Assembly (NCBI GenBank): GCA_043557195.1
Contig: CP121314.1
Span: forward strand, 2,728,001-2,792,000
From: Jejuia sp043557195
Lineage (GTDB): Bacteria > Bacteroidota > Bacteroidia > Flavobacteriales > Flavobacteriaceae
Direction: 5' to 3'
Length of the DNA: 64,000 nt
Each line of letters begins with the position of its first letter. Within the stretch, counting starts at the first letter, position 1. Position numbers and translations under genes: made by a program. Below are positions 61,173 through 64,000 of this stretch, piece after piece. Under the pieces are notes generated by a model that saw nothing but the letters and a program-made list of their open reading frames with translations, searched no databases and was not told where the DNA came from.

Positions 61173-63290
61173 ATGAAATCATTTTTCATAATTCATATTA
61201 TTTTTCTGTTGTCATTATTTAATTGTAGTAATGCTCAAGAATTAAAATCTCCTAATGGCGAATTTACCATGCAGTTTTCATTGGAAAATGATGGCAAGCC
61301 AACCTATCAATTAAGTTATAAAAATCAAGAAGTGATAAAACCAAGTCATTTAGGTTTAGAGCTTAAAGATGATGATAAATCCTTGTTAGATGATTTTAAA
61401 ATTGTAGATGAAGCAATAGCAAATTTTGATGAAACTTGGCAACCTGTTTGGGGCGAAGAGAAAGAGATTAGGAACCATTACAATGAATTAGCAGTAACGT
61501 TAAAGCAAGGTGAAACCAATAGAATTATGCTGATTCGTTTTAGATTATTTGATGACGGATTAGGCTTTCGATATGAGTTTCCGCAACAAGAAAACCTAGT
61601 GTATTTTGTGATTGAAGAAGAGAAAACACAGTTCGCTATGACGGGAGACCATACAGCATTTTGGATTCCTGGGGATTACGATACGCAAGAGTACGATTAT
61701 ACAGAATCTAAACTATCTGAAATCAATGAAAAGTTTGATAGTGCCGTAACAGGAAATGCATCCCAAGAGCAATTTTCAAAAACAGGTGTGCAAACGGCGC
61801 TGATGCTAAAAACCGATTCAGGATTATATATGAATCTTCACGAGGCGGCGCTATTAAATTATGCCTGTATGCATCTTAATTTAGACGAAGATACTATGGT
61901 TTTTGAATCTTGGTTAACCCCTGATGTTAATGGAGATAAAGGTTACATGCAAGCACCTTGTAACTCGCCTTGGAGAACTATTATGGTAAGTGATGATGCT
62001 CGTGATATTTTGAATTCAAAAATGACCTTAAATTTAAATGAACCATGCGCTATCGAAGATACATCTTGGATAAAACCAGTAAAATATATTGGCGTCTGGT
62101 GGGAGATGATTACAGGAAAAAGTTCGTGGTCATATACAGATGAAATTCCGGCAGTTCAGTTAGGCGTTACTGATTACTCAAAAGTAAAACCTAATAAAAC
62201 TCATGCAGCTAATAACACCAAAGTAAAGCGTTACATCGATTTTGCATCAGAACATGGATTTGATGGTGTTTTAGTTGAAGGTTGGAATGAAGGTTGGGAA
62301 GACTGGTTCGGCAAATCTAAAGATTATGTGTTTGATTTTGTAACACCTTACCCAGATTTTGATGTTGAGGAAATTCATAAGTATGCAAAATCAAAAGGCG
62401 TAAAAATGATTATGCATCATGAAACTTCGGGGTCTACTAGAAATTACGAGCGCCACATGGATAAAGCATATCAATTTATGAAAGATAATGGATATGATGC
62501 CGTAAAAAGTGGTTATGTTGGTAACATTATTCCCAGAGGTGAGCATCACTACAGTCAGTACATTATTAATCACTATCAATATGCTATTGAAAAAGCAGCA
62601 GAATATGAAGTGATGGTAAATGCACATGAAGCGGTGCGTCCAACAGGGATTTGCAGAACCTACCCTAATTTAATTGGAAACGAATCTGCAAGAGGTACAG
62701 AATTTCAAGCTTTTGGTGGTTCAAAACCAAATCATGTTACCATTTTACCATTCACTAGATTAATCGGTGGCCCAATGGATTATACACCTGGAATTTTCGA
62801 AATGGATATCAGCAAGCTAAATCCAGATAATAATTCGCATGTTAACAGCACAATTGCAAACCAATTGGCTTTATATGTCACCATGTATAGCCCATTGCAG
62901 ATGGCTGCAGATTTGCCAGAGCATTATGAGCAGTTTATGGATGCCTTTCAGTTTATAAAAGATGTCGCGGTTGATTGGGATGAAAGTATATATCTTGAGG
63001 CAGAACCTGGGGATTATATCACGGTAGCCCGTAAAGAAAAGGGTGGTGAAAATTGGTTTGTTGGAAACGTAAATGGCGTTACTCCAAGAACTTCAACCAT
63101 CAATTTAGATTTTTTAGATAAGGACAAAAAATACATTGCTACTATTTATGCCGACGCAAAAGATGCGCATTATAAAACAAATCCGCAGGCTTATACCATA
63201 AAGACTAAAAAAGTGTCTAGTAAGTCGAAATTTTCGCAGTTATCTGTTCCAGGAGGTGGTTATGCCATCAGTATAAAAGAAATAAAATAA
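61173..63290 (+). CDS. GH97 alpha-glucosidase (SusB-like)
   Basis: 705 aa. Signal peptide (FFIIHIIFLLSLFNCSNAQE), N-terminal beta-supersandwich (residues ~25-270), then the catalytic TIM barrel with 'GFDGVLVEGWNEGWEDWFG', 'YDAVKSGYVGNIIPRGEHHYSQY' and 'VNAHEAVRPTGICRTYPNLIGNESARGTEFQAFGG'. The Glu residues in the last block match the inverting SusB-type subgroup. C-terminal beta domain ends the protein. It hydrolyses maltooligosaccharides in the periplasm. Follows GH65 by 21 bases. Confidence 0.94.
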   Translation: MKSFFIIHIIFLLSLFNCSNAQELKSPNGEFTMQFSLENDGKPTYQLSYKNQEVIKPSHLGLELKDDDKSLLDDFKIVDEAIANFDETWQPVWGEEKEIRNHYNELAVTLKQGETNRIMLIRFRLFDDGLGFRYEFPQQENLVYFVIEEEKTQFAMTGDHTAFWIPGDYDTQEYDYTESKLSEINEKFDSAVTGNASQEQFSKTGVQTALMLKTDSGLYMNLHEAALLNYACMHLNLDEDTMVFESWLTPDVNGDKGYMQAPCNSPWRTIMVSDDARDILNSKMTLNLNEPCAIEDTSWIKPVKYIGVWWEMITGKSSWSYTDEIPAVQLGVTDYSKVKPNKTHAANNTKVKRYIDFASEHGFDGVLVEGWNEGWEDWFGKSKDYVFDFVTPYPDFDVEEIHKYAKSKGVKMIMHHETSGSTRNYERHMDKAYQFMKDNGYDAVKSGYVGNIIPRGEHHYSQYIINHYQYAIEKAAEYEVMVNAHEAVRPTGICRTYPNLIGNESARGTEFQAFGGSKPNHVTILPFTRLIGGPMDYTPGIFEMDISKLNPDNNSHVNSTIANQLALYVTMYSPLQMAADLPEHYEQFMDAFQFIKDVAVDWDESIYLEAEPGDYITVARKEKGGENWFVGNVNGVTPRTSTINLDFLDKDKKYIATIYADAKDAHYKTNPQAYTIKTKKVSSKSKFSQLSVPGGGYAISIKEIK

Positions 63291-63301
63291 AACCAATCAG
63301 T

Positions 63302-64000
63302 ATGGAAGCGTACATTAAAGGTCAAAAAAAATCAAAACAGCTAATCTTAATTGGGTTACTGTGCGTATTTACTATAACTTTAGCTTGTAAAAACCAAAAC
63401 AACGATATGTCGGTAGAAGAGGTAGGAAATAAAGCTTCGATAGTTGAAAAAAATGATATTCAACGTATTGAGCCTCTTAATTGGTGGGTAGGATTTAAAA
63501 ATCCTTCACTTCAGCTTCTAGTACATCATCCCAATATTTCAGAGCGAACACCTGAGATTTCATATCAAGGGATTTCTATTGAAAAAGTGCATCAAGCCGA
63601 TAGTCCTAATTATTTGTTTATTGATTTGCTTATTTCTGAAGCTACAAAACCAGGAAAATTCAATATCATTTTTAAGAAAGAAAATGAAGATGATTTGGTG
63701 CATACTTATGAATTAAAGTCACGAAAAAAGGCTTCAGAAGATTTTGTTGGTTTCGATAGTTCTGATGCTATCTACTTAATTACACCAGATAGATTCGCAA
63801 ATGCAAATCCAGAAAATGATATTGTTGAAACCATGAGAGAAACAAACCTTGATAGAACCGATGGCTATGCGAGACATGGGGGTGATATTAAGGGTATTAT
63901 AAATCATTTAGATTATATTGAAGATTTGGGCTTTACGGCGATTTGGCCATGTCCGTTATTAACTAATGATATGCCTCAAGGCTCTTATCACGGTTACGCC
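63302..64000 (+). CDS. GH13 alpha-amylase/neopullulanase-like lipoprotein (cut by window end)
   Basis: 233 codons inside the window. Signal with a Cys (GLLCVFTITLACKNQ) indicating a lipoprotein. An N-terminal cyclomaltodextrinase-type domain follows (LNWWVGFKNPSLQLLVHHPNIS), then the start of the GH13 barrel (DAIYLITPDRFANANPEN ... GGDIKGIINHLDYIEDLGFTAIWPCPLL). Layout matches SusA-type neopullulanases. Begins 11 bases after the GH97 stop. Catalytic residues lie beyond the window. Confidence 0.88.
   Translation, partial: MEAYIKGQKKSKQLILIGLLCVFTITLACKNQNNDMSVEEVGNKASIVEKNDIQRIEPLNWWVGFKNPSLQLLVHHPNISERTPEISYQGISIEKVHQADSPNYLFIDLLISEATKPGKFNIIFKKENEDDLVHTYELKSRKKASEDFVGFDSSDAIYLITPDRFANANPENDIVETMRETNLDRTDGYARHGGDIKGIINHLDYIEDLGFTAIWPCPLLTNDMPQGSYHGYA

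Overview
This window comes from a Flavobacteriaceae-type Bacteroidetes genome, probably marine. The DNA is AT-rich. It carries gldKLMN (type IX secretion/gliding motility), a susCDE starch-utilisation locus, promoters of the Bacteroidetes form TTG-N19-23-TAnnTTTG, and an alpha-amylase ending in a type IX sorting domain.

Layout. 1-5.8 kb: the start of a probable lptE, a sigma-54 activator, a small conserved protein and miaB (minus strand), then three small lipoprotein genes including an LVIVD-repeat protein. 5.8-8.5 kb: two paralogous membrane proteins and an LpxR-like outer-membrane protein. 8.5-17.1 kb: topA, an arginase-fold protein that has lost most metal ligands, and gldK-gldL-gldM-gldN with intercistronic hairpins. 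17.2-21.9 kb: ordinary chromosomal genes (FAD oxidoreductase, DUF983, ABC-F ATPase, LRR protein, CPXCG protein). 21.97 kb: initiator tRNA-Met.

22.0-44.3 kb is the most interesting part. It looks like a 22-kb genomic island in the tRNA-fMet gene. A 46-bp copy of the 3' part of the tRNA, with one mismatch, sits at its far end (44231-44276). The island encodes a type II secretion / type IV pilus-like machine split into two outer arms. The left, minus-strand arm has a response regulator, GspG-like pseudopilin, prepilin peptidase, GspE ATPase, GspD secretin, GspL-like and GspM-like proteins. The right, plus-strand arm has two lipoproteins, a GspC/PilP-like protein, a beta-helix GspK-like protein, GspI- and GspJ-like pseudopilins and GspF. 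Neither arm is complete alone. Between them lie large YD/Rhs proteins, a truncated YD remnant, a small membrane protein (possible immunity protein) and a REP-associated (Y1) transposase with REP-like hairpins. Related 15-bp palindromes of the form TAAGGTTnnnnCTTA occur in front of both arms and suggest co-regulation. I propose a dedicated secretion island whose clients are the Rhs proteins; this is inference, not proven.

44.4-64 kb: a starch/maltodextrin locus. On the minus strand: SusC, SusD, SusE, a SusF-like protein with three tandem repeats, a GH13 amylase with a T9SS tail and an FN3-like lipoprotein. On the plus strand: a LacI regulator, a badly decayed MFS maltose transporter, beta-phosphoglucomutase, GH65 maltose phosphorylase, a GH97 alpha-glucosidase, and a GH13 lipoprotein cut by the window end. 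A perfect 16-bp LacI-type palindrome lies between the divergent halves.
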